This document shows positions 21,191 to 32,538 of a stretch of 64,000 nt of DNA, piece after piece. A program made the translations under genes and the position numbers. Source of the DNA: Siphonodentalium dalli (Eukaryota; Mollusca; Scaphopoda; Gadilida; Siphonodentaliidae); NCBI GenBank assembly GCA_032622095.1, contig CP136064.1:5513512-5577511 (forward strand), in the 5' to 3' direction. The notes under the pieces are model-generated. The model ran no database searches. It worked only from the letters and a program-made list of their open reading frames with translations, and had not been told where the DNA came from. Position 1 is the first letter of the stretch; each line of letters opens with the position of its first letter.

Positions 21191-21415
21191 CAAAAAGACA
21201 CCCAGGATCTCCTAAATGCTCAAAAAGACACCCAGGATCTCCTAAATGCTCAAAAAGACACCCAGGATCTCCTAAATGCGCAAAAAGCACCTAGGATCTC
21301 CCAAATGCGCAAAAAGCACCTAGGATCTCCTTAACATGCAAAAAGACACCGATTATCTCCTAAGCGTGCAAAAAGACAACCTGGATCTCCCAAAAAATGT
21401 GCAGAAAGCATCTCA
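21191..21415 (+). repeat. 29-30-bp tandem repeat (CAAAAAGACACCCAGG)
   Basis: About seven units of CAAAAAGACACCCAGGATCT with CCTAAATGCT. The first three are identical and later ones diverge progressively (GATTATCTCC, AACCTGGATC), a gradient typical of arrays expanding at one edge. Confidence 0.93.
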
Positions 21416-21462
21416 AAGTCTCATCAATAAATTTTAAATTAGAGGCATGTAAATTATTATTA

Positions 21463-21834
21463 AAAATATTTGATTCGAGTCGAGGAAACCACCCATCAAA
21501 GCTCAGAGCGATCAGATATTGATTTTTTAAGTTTGTTAATTTTTGGAGATGTGGGACAGAACCACGAGCTTAAACAGACAAATTACGGGTGTAAGATAGA
21601 TAACTCTAAAATCAAGTGGTTAATATTGTTAATAGTAACCACTTGATTTTCGAGTTATTCATCTTACACCCGCAATTTGTCTGTTTGAGCACGTGGCTCT
21701 GGCCCACATCTCCAAAAATTGATATCTGATCACTCTGAGCTTTGATGGGTGGCTTCCTCGACTTGAATAAAATATTTTTTACCCCCGAAGCCAAAGAAAT
21801 AGTAATTTAAGGGTGCTTAATCGGATTGAGTACC
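21463..21834 (-). mobile_element. Family D MITE, left end missing (copy 3)
   Basis: Palindrome with ATATTTGATTCGAGTCGAGG at 21467 and TCCTCGACTTGAATAAAATA near 21757. The right end CGGATTGAGTACCT is followed by TTAA, as in the complete copies. The outer left arm is gone. Confidence 0.75.
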
Positions 21835-21991
21835 TTTAAGAACCATAACTGACTGCCATGGAATACATCACTTTTTATGTAAATAGTTTTATCAGTATTG
21901 AATTTGCAAATCTGGTTAAGTGAATTAAAAGAGTGCAAATTTAAAATTGAGCAAAAAATAATACTCCCCAAACATTATGAGTAAGTATTAA

Positions 21992-22384
21992 CCCTTTACC
22001 CAACAGAAGGGCCCTGTGCCAATGCATTCTCTTATATATGCGAGTCGACCATAGGTCGCCTCGCATATATAAGAGAATGCATTGGCTTAACACATTAAAA
22101 ATTATAAAATTGTTAAAGAATGTAAGAAAAAATGGTAAAAAGTGTTAAAAAAAAGATTTTTTTTAGGCCAATGCATTCTCTTATTTATGCGAGGCGACCT
22201 ATGGTCAACTCGCATATATAAGAGAATGCATTGGCACAGGGCATAACTGTAACTATCACAATGTGGTCAAGGAGCCGGTTCCAATGATATCCATATTTGT
22301 ATGGTTCTATTGAGACAGACCGAAGATATTTTAGGCTGTTGAAGCTTTATTTGGCCGGTTTTGGCCGGTTTGTTGGGTAGAGGG
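21992..22384 (+). mobile_element. TTAA element type 1 (complete)
   Basis: TTAA on both sides; ends CCCTTTACCCAACA and TGTTGGGTAGAGGG. Twin hairpins and spacer match the copy at 5241-5633 nearly base for base, and the right subterminal region contains ATCACAATGTGGTCAAGGAG and GCTTTATTTGGCCGG. Confidence 0.92.
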
Positions 22385-22439
22385 TTAATGAACGAGATGA
22401 TATCAGGGATTAATGTAATTGGTCAGAAATATCTACAAA

Positions 22440-22715
22440 AACATAGAATCACAGAATACCTTTAGTCGTAGTCTGATAGATATTGCCCATTTAATAGTGT
22501 TCAACAAAAACTTACGTAAATCACAGAGACTAACTTTAGCCAGAATCCGATAGATAATGCCAACAAAAACCTACGTAAATCACAGAAAATACCTTTAGTC
22601 AGAGTCCGATAGATATTGCCCTTTAATAGTGTTCAACAAAAGCCTACGTAAATCACAGAGACTAACTTTAGACGGAGTCCGTTAGATATTGCCCTTTAAT
22701 AGTGTTCAATGGAGT
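22440..22715 (+). repeat. About 79-bp tandem repeat, roughly 4 units
   Basis: Units contain CAACAAAAACTTACGTAAAT then CACAGAGACTAACTTTAG, GAGTCCGATAGATATTGCCC and TTTAATAGTGTT. One unit is shortened by loss of TTTAATAGTGTT. Confidence 0.85.
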
Positions 22716-22744
22716 GTGTCAGATCACATACTGTTACTGTCGCT

Positions 22745-23165
22745 ACCAATCTATAAAGCATTCTTTATAAAACCGTGTATATCGATTGTACTGGGCTGTG
22801 CTTCCGTTATCAGGCAAGCTGTTATGTTCCTCGGTCGTATCATGAAACATCAGTGTTTGATACCACGTCATGCCGAGTAGTCCACTTTAATTATCACTTC
22901 TTATATAATAGGATCATATATTAATTATCACTTCTTATATAATAGGATCATATATTAATTATCACTATCATGATGCTGGGGTTCCTCTTCTATACAACGA
23001 TCATTTATTAATTTTCTGCTCATATCTCCTGATAAATATCAAAGGTCTCATTATCAGCTGATAATAAAATCAATATGTTGATTGTGTTTTCCATTCCAAT
23101 TCTAACAAATGTGTTAAAATGACAGGAAGGAATGTTCTAAACTTTATACTCATCACAGGTGACAG
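22745..23165 (+). repeat. Dispersed repeat, partner at 25674-25950
   Basis: GTGTATATCGATTGTACTGG, GCTGTTATGTTCCTCGGTCG and the later ATCTCCTGATAAATATCAAA with CATTATCAGCTGATAATAAA are all found in the same order at 25674-25950. Copy-specific insertions include a duplicated TAATTATCACTTCTTATATA at 22888-22960. Confidence 0.78.
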
Positions 23166-24075
23166 GTATAATAAGAGGTTGCACCACGAGTGCTGGGATA
23201 CCCCCCCCCCCCCCCCCCCCCCCCCAGGTCAGAAACCAAATTGTGAAAAAAAATGTGATGAATGAACAAATTACTTGACAATTCTAATGAACGACGGAAG
23301 TAAATAAAACATTTTCAGATAAAGAAAGAGGGATAACTCTTGAAAGGAAAATGTGAACAAATTCAATGAACCCTCTTTTTAACGCCCTCATGATGCCAAA
23401 TTTACATGCCAAATTTCATGGAGATCCAATAACCCATGGTTGAGATACATGTATAAGAGTGGACGGACGGAAATCCAACATTTTCAGATAAAAAAAGAGA
23501 GATAACTCTTGAACAGAAAATATGAACAATGAACCCTACTTTGAAAGCCCACCTGGTGCCAAACCTGCATACCAAATTTCATTGAGACCCGACCATCCAT
23601 GGTTGAGATATATGAGCAGACGGATGCTAGCACGATTGAACGGATGCATGCAATCCAATATACTGCCGATCTTTTGGGATGGAGGTATAATTATTTCCAA
23701 TATGTCAAATCCAATACGTTAAAATCAGTTACAGGTGGATTCACACCTCTAACAGTGTTTCCACTATAAGGGCAGTGGTCCCTTTTAGGGTATCTTTCCC
23801 CTCTGACATATTCCCTACCCGATCCAGATTAATGCCAAGATCACCTGTGTATCTGCCACTAATAATACCAACAGGGAGTGATATATACTACATCACATGT
23901 GTATATGCCATAAATTAACACCAACAGGGAGTATTCATTTAATTAAATAAAGATAATTTTAATTGCCCACTAATACTGAACACTAGTGAACCATTTGCGG
24001 GAAAATAATGCATTTTCAGGGCGACACACATTGAGAAATATTGCCTTATTCTGACAGAAAATCAAGCGCACACCA
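23166..24075. repeat. Poly-C tract and diverged direct repeats
   Basis: A poly-C run of about 25 bases begins near 23201. From 23280 to 23620 two diverged direct repeats share CATTTTCAGATAAA, GGGATAACTCTTGAA and CATACCAAATTTCATTGAGA-type sequence. Similar phrases appear at 50700. From 23700 to 24075 no gene was recognised, only a short duplicated CACCAACAGGGAGT. Confidence 0.55.
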
Positions 24076-24079
24076 TTAA

Positions 24080-24324
24080 CCCTTTGAGTGCCAGGGGCCG
24101 ATCTCATCAGCCCTAAACCTACAAAATAAGTCTGTTAAAGAATATAAGAATAAATTATTAAAATTGTAAAAAATTGTAAAAAAAAAAAAAAAAAAAAGTT
24201 AGGCCAATGCATTCTCTTATATATGCGAGGCGACCTATGGTCGACTCGCATATATAAGAGAATGCATTGGCACAGGCACAGGGTATATGGGTTGATAAAA
24301 AAATCGGACCTGGCACTCAAAGGG
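24080..24324. mobile_element. TTAA element type 2 (CCCTTTGAGTGCCA ends)
   Basis: TTAA on both sides; ends CCCTTTGAGTGCCAGGGGCC and TGGCACTCAAAGGG. One cassette hairpin with apex GCGAGGCGACCTATGGTCGAC and an adjacent A-rich spacer. The hairpin is nearly identical to that of type 1 although the outer ends differ after the first six bases. Compact piggyBac-like MITE. Confidence 0.9.
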
Positions 24325-24423
24325 TTAAAAACCTCATGGTTGATTCTACCTGGACCAGTTTTTATCCACTGATAAATGATCACAAATATATCATGGTATA
24401 AAAGTAAAAGTATTTCAGGGAAA

Positions 24424-24582
24424 AAGTAACTCAAAACAATGTTAATTTGAGACTATAGATACTTCCCAGAAGATGAGGTCTAAGCAGAATGATGTCCCCA
24501 GATAGGCTCAGACGGGTAGCATCACTAAATCTACCCCCTGAGGACTTCATTCTGCAAATGTCAGACACACTATATCCAGACT
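24424..24582 (+). mobile_element. Family B MITE, right half
   Basis: AACAATGTTAATTTGAGACT and ATACTTCCCAGAAGATGAGG of the centre, then a hairpin with apex AGGCTCAGACGGGTAGC and outer end ACACACTATATCCAGACTTG. The left half is missing. Confidence 0.72.
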
Positions 24583-24855
24583 TGGTCAGATTAGATGATT
24601 TAATTATTAGTGATACTTTTATAATCTTTTAACACTGGGGCCCTGCGAATATATATATATAGGCACTTCTCAGCAGATTCTAGATCAGATATCAATTTGG
24701 GAGGCTGATGTCAATCTCAAATCAAATCTCAAATCGAATTGGCTAGCCGGCGATGCATAGCATAGGCACTCAATCTCGGTGAAGAGTTTGTTATTATATC
24801 ACGCATTGGGAAAAATCAGTGTGCCCCATGTCGCCCCAAACATGCAGGCCATTAA

Positions 24856-25371
24856 CCCTTTACCCAACAGAAGGGCCCTGTGCCAATGCATTCTCTTATA
24901 TATGCGAGTCGACCATAGGTCGCCTCGCATATATAAGAGAATGCATTGGCTTAATACATTAAAAATTATAAAATTGTTAAAGAATGTAACGAAAAATGGT
25001 AAAAAGTGTTAAAAAAATTTTTTTTAGGCCAATGCATTCTCTTATATATGCGAGGCGACCTATGGTCGACTCGCATATATAAGCGAATGCATTGGCACAG
25101 GGTTCATGAACCCTGTGCCAGAAAAGAACACTTGTAACATGCAATTACTATAGTAGATCATGCCATGAATCTCTACTAATGCTAACGCCTATATAAGAGA
25201 ATATATAAGAGAATGCATTGGCACAGGGCATAACTGTAACCATCACAATGTGGTCAAGGAGCCGGTTCCAATGATATCCATATTTGTATGGTTCTATTGA
25301 GACAGACCGAAGATATTTTAAGCTGTTGAAGCTTTATTTGGCCGATTTTGGCCGTTTTGTTGGGTAAAGGG
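24856..25371 (+). mobile_element. TTAA element type 1 with internal duplication
   Basis: TTAA on both sides; ends CCCTTTACCCAACA and TTGTTGGGTAAAGGG. After the second hairpin about 120 bp of extra sequence (25100-25220) separate two copies of GAGAATGCATTGGCACAGGG, indicating an internal duplication or insertion. Otherwise as the 393-bp standard. Confidence 0.88.
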
Positions 25372-25673
25372 TTAATAATCTCACACAATTAATGTCTTCT
25401 AGTTTAGAATTTTACAGGTCAACATGACTGCTTTCCCAGTTGCTGCTTCCAGTAGAAGTGTACGCACTACGTTCATGACTGAACTAAGAATTTTATTGAT
25501 GCTGGTGGGCATGCAACGTCACTCATGATAATCCAGCGAATTGATCTGGAAAATGCCAATCTCAGACTAGAAAATATCTTAATCTGACGTTATCTCTGAC
25601 AACATCGGGTGTACTGTGTACATGGAGATTTGACATCTGGATGTTAATTTTGAAACCCAAGGCGGAGGACACT

Positions 25674-25950
25674 GTATATCGATTGTGTGGTACTGCGCTG
25701 TGCTTCCGTTATCAGACGAGCTGTTATGTTCCTCCGTCATATCATGATAATAGTTTTATACATATGTTATATATTATAATACCTGTATGATTCTTTATTA
25801 ATTTTCAACTCATATCTCCTGATAGATATCAAAGGTCCCATTATCAGCTGATAATAAAAGAATTGCATTTATTGTGTTCTCAATTCCAATATTACCAGGG
25901 GTGTTAAAATGACAGACAGGAAATGTAAAGTTCATACCTGTCACCTGTGA
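25674..25950 (+). repeat. Dispersed repeat, partner of 22745-23165
   Basis: Carries TGTATATCGATTGTGTGGTA, GCTGTTATGTTCCTCCGTCA, TCATATCTCCTGATAGATAT and CATTATCAGCTGATAATAAA in the same order as the partner. Divergence is moderate. Confidence 0.75.
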
Positions 25951-26067
25951 ATTTTGCCTGTGTATACCCTTATATCAGTTATATGTCATTTCATACCAGG
26001 AACATGCCTTTAAGGAATGGAAAGATGAGATTATTTCAATCTAAGTCAATTCTTTTATAATCTTTAA

Positions 26068-26284
26068 CCCTTCCATGACTGGGGGTTCCTGAAATTTTGC
26101 GAAAATCCTGTGCCAAGGTAACAGAATACATTAGCCTAACAATAATTACTTTGACCGTATAAGCCAGTGAGTTCTCTATATATGCAAGGCAGCCAAGGCT
26201 CCCTATGGGAAACTCACATATATGAGAAAATGCACTGGCACTGGATCTTTATGCTGCCCCAGCACAGCTCCCATCATGAAGGGG
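26068..26284. mobile_element. TTAA element type 3
   Basis: TTAA on both sides; ends CCCTTCCATGACTGGGGG and CCCATCATGAAGGGG. One internal hairpin with GGCTCCCTATGGGAAACTC at the apex and a partial second one. Outer ends match those at 10732 and 63132. Confidence 0.85.
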
Positions 26285-26394
26285 TTAATAATCTAACAAT
26301 AGATCCATGTATCTCACCCAAATAATTTATTCTCATTTAGAATTTTAGGGATGCTGGTGGATAAGAGTCGAGATAAATTCCAGAGAATTGAACA

Positions 26395-26975
26395 CCCCAT
26401 AACATAGAGTATACATGTACACAGCTTCATATTGTGCACCGATTTACATAACATAAGAGTATACATGTACAAAGCTTCATATTATGCAATGATTTACATA
26501 ATAGAGTATACATGTACATGTACCCTGCTGGACAAAACAAGTGTCCACTTAACCGCGGTGTGGTTAGCATTGCCACCGCGGCCGAAATGCAACTACACCA
26601 CGGCTCCACCGGCTAACTACAGTTGGGCCACGGTGTAATTGCCATTCGGCATGGTGTATTTGCGACGGTGTACTTTCATCAAACTGAAAAAAGACAATAG
26701 AAACCAGAAATCTAACACGGTGTACATGCCATTCGACCATAGGGTAGTTGCATTTCGGCCCCAGTGAACTTGCCGTTTGGCCGCAGTGTACTTGCCGTTC
26801 GGCCGCGGTGCTAAACTGCAGTTACAAACTCTGACACCGCAGCCGAACGGCAAATACACCGCGGTGCCAATGGACACTTGTTTTGTCCAGCGGGGTATGC
26901 ACCGATTTACATAACATAGAGTATACATGTACCAAGCTTCATATTATGCAATGATTTACAACTAAATTATGTCCT
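26395..26975 (+). repeat. Tandem repeat of about 52 bp interrupted by a MITE
   Basis: Units read GATTTACATAACATAGAGTA, TACATGTACAAAGCTTCATA, TTATGCAAT. Two to three units precede 26522 and one follows 26896. The inverted-repeat element at 26523-26895 splits the array. Confidence 0.85.
26523..26895. mobile_element. Family G MITE (CCCTGCTGGACAAAAC ends), TA-flanked
   Basis: Ends CCCTGCTGGACAAAACAAGT and ACTTGTTTTGTCCAGCGGGG are inverted repeats with TA outside both. The interior is a series of short, mutually inverted phrases around CACCGCGG and GCCGTTCGGCC, much more GC-rich than its surroundings. TA flanks fit Tc1/mariner-type integration. Confidence 0.85.
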
Positions 26976-26981
26976 CATTCT

Positions 26982-27329
26982 CAGTCAGGCGATATTGGAA
27001 AACAAGCCTTTTTCAAGAGAAGAATACAGACACAGAATCACCTGCTCTATATTCATGTCAGTCAAGTGCACGGATAATTCATGTGAAGTGACAATTATCT
27101 TCGAGAACATTGTACAAAAATCAATAAATAAGCTTGTAGTACTTATAAAGCCATGATTGTTCTTTGTAATATGCAGTAGTAAACTCAGTACATCTTCTAA
27201 TTGCTTCCTGCATAACAAAGATACTTCTGGTAAAACAGATTTAGTATTGAGAGTAGCTGGTACAAACAGAGTCACATCCATCCAACCATTACGCAATCCA
27301 AATAATAGTGAATAGAAGCATAAAATCAA
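26982..27329 (-). CDS. Open frame of 114 codons, unrecognised, possible exon
   Basis: A minus-strand frame without stop for 114 codons. It is not built from any of the repeat families found here, and its composition is protein-like (mixed Leu, Ser, Thr and scattered charged residues), but I recognise no domain. A frame of this length can arise by chance in 64 kb of AT-rich DNA. There is no clear acceptor at its upstream end. It may be an exon of an unknown gene or noise. Confidence 0.2.
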
Positions 27330-27405
27330 TCATTTTCAGAAGAATATTATAATTTTCACCACTTAATGTATGTTTCCCATCAACGACATGTTATAGGTTG
27401 GTGTA

Positions 27406-27618
27406 CAGTAATGCTCTAATTAATTGACCTCTTAACCAAAGCAGAATTATGGGTAACTTTTCAGGATTTAGTCGGAAATATGGCTTGTTGCCATTCATCG
27501 GAAAGCTCTCGGGGAGAGCTTTCCAATGAATGGCAACAAGCCATATTTTCGACTAAATCCTGAAAAGTTACCCATAATTCTGCTTTGGTTAAGAGGTCAA
27601 TTAATTAGAGCATTACTG
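27406..27618. mobile_element. Family A MITE (copy 11), near-perfect palindrome
   Basis: CAGTAATGCTCTAATTAATT to AGAGCATTACTG, TA on both sides. The two 100-bp arms are almost perfect complements and meet at GCTCTCGGGGAGAGC. This variant has TTGACCTCTTAACCAAAGC in place of the usual TCGACTCCTTAACC. Confidence 0.92.
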
Positions 27619-28080
27619 TATGTGCTTAGCTGAGTTTTGACATGGCAGTGATTGCTTATACAATGTGTCCATGCATTTTATGTTGGGAGTGACCTAGAGT
27701 CCTACACTGACATACTGGTATGCCATGTGTTTAGTAAATAATTTACAACAAGAAACAATCTATACCGACTGTCTATAGGCAGTTTTTATGTTAAAATCAT
27801 CTTAAGTTTAAAGGCCAAACATAGTCTCTATAACACATGCTCAGAGTACACAGCTGGTGAGTAATACTAAATAAGCATACAAATAAGGAACAGACAGGGT
27901 GGATTTTATGCAAGTATAATACAGGTATAATTATTTGGATCCCAAGAGTAAGTTTGGTCGATATTGGCACCAAAACAATTTTTTATTAATTTTGATGCAA
28001 TTATAGTAGGTAAGTTGAGCCCTTTCTTTACTAAATGGATTCTCCCATTCAGTTATAAACATATAAATTGGAATTGTCTA
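27619..28080. other. No recognised gene
   Basis: AT-rich unique sequence. No repeats or coding motifs seen. Confidence 0.45.
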
Positions 28081-28081
28081 T

Positions 28082-28394
28082 TATTCATCTGGAGGGGTTT
28101 TCCAAGATAATGTAAGTGCAAAAATATTCTAATTTATTGGTGGGAATATGGTTGTTTGGTAAAAGGATTATATGAACATTTTCTAAGGGAACTACGTTGT
28201 ACATTGTACTTGTCAAGGAGTGTTTAGTAAAGAAAGAGTTGAACCATGCCATCTCATTACTCATAAATATTTTCCCCTGTTGACCCCTTTGGAGTCCTAG
28301 ATGGTCGTCTAAATTTTTATATAACAGACATTCAAAATTTTTGCTATTAGCCAAATTAACGGAGTTTGAAATATTTTTCACTATTAGCGCCTGT
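28082..28394 (-). pseudogene. Possible LINE reverse-transcriptase tail remnant
   Basis: A minus-strand open frame of about 100 codons, rich in Asn, Leu and Phe, with a tail containing NKLEYFCTYIILE that resembles the aromatic C-terminal segment found after the zinc knuckle in some LINE reverse transcriptases. An AACAG acceptor-like site precedes the frame. The match is by general character only. Confidence 0.22.
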
Positions 28395-28439
28395 TATTTA
28401 TAGGAAACAGGCGACATAAGCCCGGTGTTTTGTATTTAG

Positions 28440-30287
28440 AGCATTCATTTGAGATATGTTTGTCTGGCTATTTGGTAATACCTTCATTGCTTGTTCTTTT
28501 ATATTAGGATACTGATTCATAAATTCTATTAAAACCTTATTTTTGGAACTTTATGTCCAGTAACTGTGGATAGATCAAGATAAACAAGTTGCTAAACAAA
28601 CAAAAACAAACAAACTTTTTCTGCGAGTGGTCAACTCAGCGGAATTATATATAAACTTTAAAGGGTAATATATAGTAGAAATTCATTATTTATTTTTTTA
28701 ATTTTATATTTATATTGTCAATGTCAAGGACTGCGGTAATACATGTATGGTAGCATGTAGTACATCCATACAATCCATAACCCCATGCATACTATAATCA
28801 AGAAGTTCAGATGCTGTAAACTAAAGATATACATGTAGATACAGACAGAACTTATTGCATCTTTTCAACAGTACACATGTACTATTACTACATGTATAAT
28901 AAAAAAAATTCTGCGCAGATCTGTGCAATTACAGGGTATTTTAAACTAATAAATTTTTACATTGTGCTATTATTTCACTCACTAAGTACTACTATTAGAT
29001 ACACCCGAGTGGTCATACTCCCAGACCTTCTTATAAAAGTTAAAACTTGTTAAAAGGTTTCACCAATTTTACTAAAATTAAAAAGTTACTAAAACTTAAT
29101 AAAATAATACAAAAAAAGGTAAGTATCAGCAAATGAAATTTTTTAATAATAAATAAACAAGAAATACACGATAGTTTTAACAGTATAAATATTTATTGAA
29201 CATTATTTCTGTTACAGTACCTTATCTGTCACCGTTAACGATGTTCAACACTGTTCACTTCCTTGTTTACGGCGAAATTAGGCAACGAAAGCTAGCATAT
29301 TTCGGTCGAAACAATCCCACTCCTTTTATCATTGACAATAAATTTAATCCTGGTGTGTCCGTCAAATTTACTCAAAGTGACACTGTAATTTAAATACCTT
29401 GATAAGTTGATTACCTGACAGTTTTCACAGATCGATTTGTGGTAACATCTGTTAAAAGTTCCCGAAGAAGGTAGGTAACTCTAAAAGTTGCAAACCATTT
29501 TATACTCTGTTTCTGAATTTATATGAACAAAAAACCGACAGGCTGTACGACTTTTTTTGGAATACTTTGCCAACTTATTCTGTTGCATAATTCTATTATG
29601 TGCGTTTCACTTGCCACAAAGATCTTCCCGGGGGAATATAATAACATGGGAATTGCCGTGACTTTATCCTTTGTCATGAACTCTGTATATAATTGGGTGT
29701 TTTTTTTTATCTTGATAGCAAAATTGTCAGTGGTTGATTTGTTCATCATTTTCCTGCCGATAAAAACTGGCCCCCATTCCTGCCCATTGTGTTTTTTTTT
29801 TTTTTGCGTGCATGTTGTGAAGGAGAATATTACTCGATCTTTTCGACCAATTACAGTCAGTCAGGGTATAGCCGATCATCGTGTATAGCGGATCAGATGA
29901 TGTTTCCGCAATAAAATCTCATTATTAATAAAAGTTGAGGCCATTCTTTTGTGGTAGTTTTATGAAGATACTTATTAAAATTTACCGTACAAAGTTACAT
30001 TCGAATTGTCCGTCGGCAACTTAATTTTTTAACATTTTCTGATGGGAGTTTGTGGTATTTATTGAAAGATGAATTCTTTGCCGATCCATCCGTGTATATA
30101 TCGTTATCATTACTGGGGTGAATGGGCTAAATTTGTGCGACTCCCGAGCGATGGTGAAACGTTGAATTTCTACAGAGCCCCTTGTCTATATAATGTTCCA
30201 TTAACGGGAAGAAGGCGCGTATATAGAGCGGCGTATATGGGCAGTGCAAAAGGGGGCGGACAGCGGAGCGCGTTACAGGCCCCTGTG
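28440..30287. other. Long stretch without recognised gene
   Basis: Several short frames on both strands (for example 121 codons on plus at 29523-29888 and 76 on minus at 29519-29749) occupy the same bases, and none shows a recognisable motif. T-rich homopolymers occur at 29703 and 29797. There are no MITEs of the families seen elsewhere, so this is the longest repeat-poor stretch before the duplicated domain. A regulatory or non-coding transcript role cannot be excluded. Confidence 0.4.
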
Positions 30288-30829
30288 GGCTAAGGTATGT
30301 ACATGGATGTCATGTCTTATCAGAATTCTACACACCAGTAGCTATTCCCACCTGTCTAATATAAATGACGTGATGTCACTTGCCTAATAATGACCATTAA
30401 TTTGGAGAACACGAAAAATCCAATTTTTTTTTCTTCATATTCTGGTAAATAAATTGAGAGATAAATTTGTTCATTGGGATGGATACCAGTGCATCATGTT
30501 TCCGAAAACCATACAACCCATAATATTTGTTTGACGACTGGTACGTTAGTATTGGAATAGGATCGAAATTGAAATAGTGAAACAAGCAAAAAACCAAATA
30601 TATAATTGCCTCGTAAAAAGTAATATTTGACCCCGACATTGAGATAATATACAGGGGAATGCGTTGTGCAATAGGTAGATATATATATTTCATGAAAAAT
30701 TACCGGTGACGCTCGATTAGATATGCATAACAAACCACTCCAAACACCACATACCACAAGGATGTGTGATTTTAATGTAAATTAAAACTCCACACTAAGA
30801 TATTTTGGTCCCAAATTGGTAATGTTCCA

Positions 30830-31769
30830 TCTATCTCATATATATTTTGAAGACCTCTGTCTGTCTGTCTGTCTGTTTGTTTGTCTGTCTGTCATTAATA
30901 CAAATCTACGATTCTCGACCGATCGGGACGAAACTTGGTACGTGTGTGTAGTTTGACCAGGCGGTGGTCTTTGTCGTATTGGCGAGCCCGTGCGACGCCC
31001 GTGCAGCGCATGCGCAGACGAGATCTCGGAAACGGGTGGAGCTATCGACTTGAAATTTGGTATGTGAATGTATCTTGCCCCGAATACGAAATGTATCGGG
31101 TGGCCGAGCCCGTGCGACGCCAGCTTCGCGCATGCGCAGACGAGAACTCGGAAACGGGTGGAGCTATGGACTTGAAATTTGGTATGTGAATGTATGTTGC
31201 CCCGGATACGAATTTTATCGGGTCGCCGAGCCCGCGCGACGCCAGCTTCGCGCATGCGCAGACGAGATCTCGGAAACGGGTGGAGCTATCGGCTTGAAAT
31301 TTGGTATGTGAATGTATCTTGCCCCGGATACGAATTTTATCGGGTCTCCGGGCCCGTGCGACGCCAGCTTCGCGCATGCGCAGACCAGATCTCGGAAACG
31401 GGTGGAGCTATCGACTTGAAATTTGGTTTTTGAATAGCCCGGACAACGTCGGGCTATCGACTCGAAACTTGGTACGTGTGTGTAGTTTGACCAGGCGGTC
31501 GTCGTTGTCGTATTGGCGAGCCCGTGCGACGCCCGTGCAGCTCATGCGCAGACGATATCTCGGAAACGGGTGGAGCTATTGACTTGAAATTTGCTATGTG
31601 AATGTATCTGGCCCCAGTTACGAATTTTATCGGGTCTCCGAGCCCGTGCGACGCCAGCTTCGCGCATGCGCATACCAGATCTCGGAAACGGGTAGAGCTA
31701 TCGACTTGAAATTTCGTTTTTGAATAGCCCGGACAACGTAGCCCGGACAGCGTCGGGCTCATCGGCTAG
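30830..31769 (+). mobile_element. Helitron-like element 1
   Basis: Starts TCTATCTCATATATATTTTG after host A and ends ATCGGCTAG before T, matching the Helitron rule (5' TC, 3' CTRR, insertion between A and T, no target duplication). A hairpin GCCCGGAC-AGC-GTCGGGC stands about 8 bases before CTAG. The start is followed by a TCTG microsatellite. The interior is a 122-bp tandem array. It encodes no Rep/helicase, so it is non-autonomous. Confidence 0.88.
30930..31435 (+). repeat. 122-bp tandem repeat inside Helitron-like element
   Basis: Four units spaced exactly 122 bp carry GACTTGAAATTTGGTATGTG, CCCCGGATACGAATTTTATC, GCGACGCCAGCTTCGCGCAT and GATCTCGGAAACGGGTGG. A related partial series follows at 31454-31737 after an internal copy of the terminal hairpin GCCCGGACAACGTCGGGC. 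GC content is clearly higher than the surroundings and CpG-rich. Confidence 0.9.
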
Positions 31770-32538
31770 TACTATATATTTTTGAGACTTCCGTATATAT
31801 GTACTTTATAGAATCTAAAACGGCTGGCTCGATTGAGTTCAAACTTCCCATCTAAGGGTAAAAACCCACGAACACCGTATACGCAAACGTATACGGGAAC
31901 AAGTGCTTTCCTATTTTTAGAACGCAACACATGATACCAAACAAAATTACGTCGCGTTGGTGATGGCGTTCACGGCGGGATTAATTGACTGTTCGCTCTT
32001 TGCGAGGTTGGGGTTCACGACGGGATTAACTTTGCGGGGACTATTGACCATCTCGTAAGGGTGGACAACCTCTGTCAGGGGCTGCTCAATGGCCACGGGC
32101 AGGTTAAAAAAAATCATACCTCTTCTGGGTCTGGGCGTGTATAGACATGAGCGTGTTGTGTTCCTAAGAACGCGGAGCGTGTTGTGTTCCTAAGAACGCG
32201 GATCGGGTAAGTTTTTCCGCCCTAGGTGAGCTCAAACTTCGTATATAAGTGTAAAAACACACGGGGATCGTCGACGTCGCATTGTGTGAAACATTCTTAT
32301 GTCTGTCGTTCCTAGGAACGGGGGAATTTTTAATCGGGTCAGTCTTAACCTTCAAACGGGTACCCACAAATTATATATTGTGACCCCGACATGACCTTGA
32401 CCTTGAAAATGATCAATTCAAGGTCAAATCGGGTAAAATATTGAAAAACCCAATATTAACTCATTGAAAAACACAAACAAAACATAAAACATTGTCATGT
32501 TTCTGACCAAGCACGCCAGTGGCGGGCTAACCTGCTAG
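31770..32538 (+). mobile_element. Helitron-like element 2, directly downstream of element 1
   Basis: Starts TACTATATATTTTTGAGACT, a variant of the family 5' end, and ends with the small hairpin CGCC-AGT-GGCG and AACCTGCTAG before host T at 32539. The interior has AACGCGGA-type repeats and a TTGACCTTGA/TCAAGGTCA segment. Copy B of the duplication has no insertion here: host A at 43263 is followed at once by TTATATATATTTGG, so elements 1 and 2 together fill one A/T junction. Confidence 0.82.

Noticed and set aside
29523-29888. 121-codon hydrophobic plus-strand frame, possible membrane protein
   Set aside because: The hydrophobicity comes from T-rich runs, and the opposite strand is equally open. 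No start context or splice signals support it.
30836-31762. Overlapping frames of 80-139 codons on both strands
   Set aside because: They repeat every 122 bp because the DNA is a tandem array within a Helitron-like element; openness on both strands reflects GC-rich composition, not coding.
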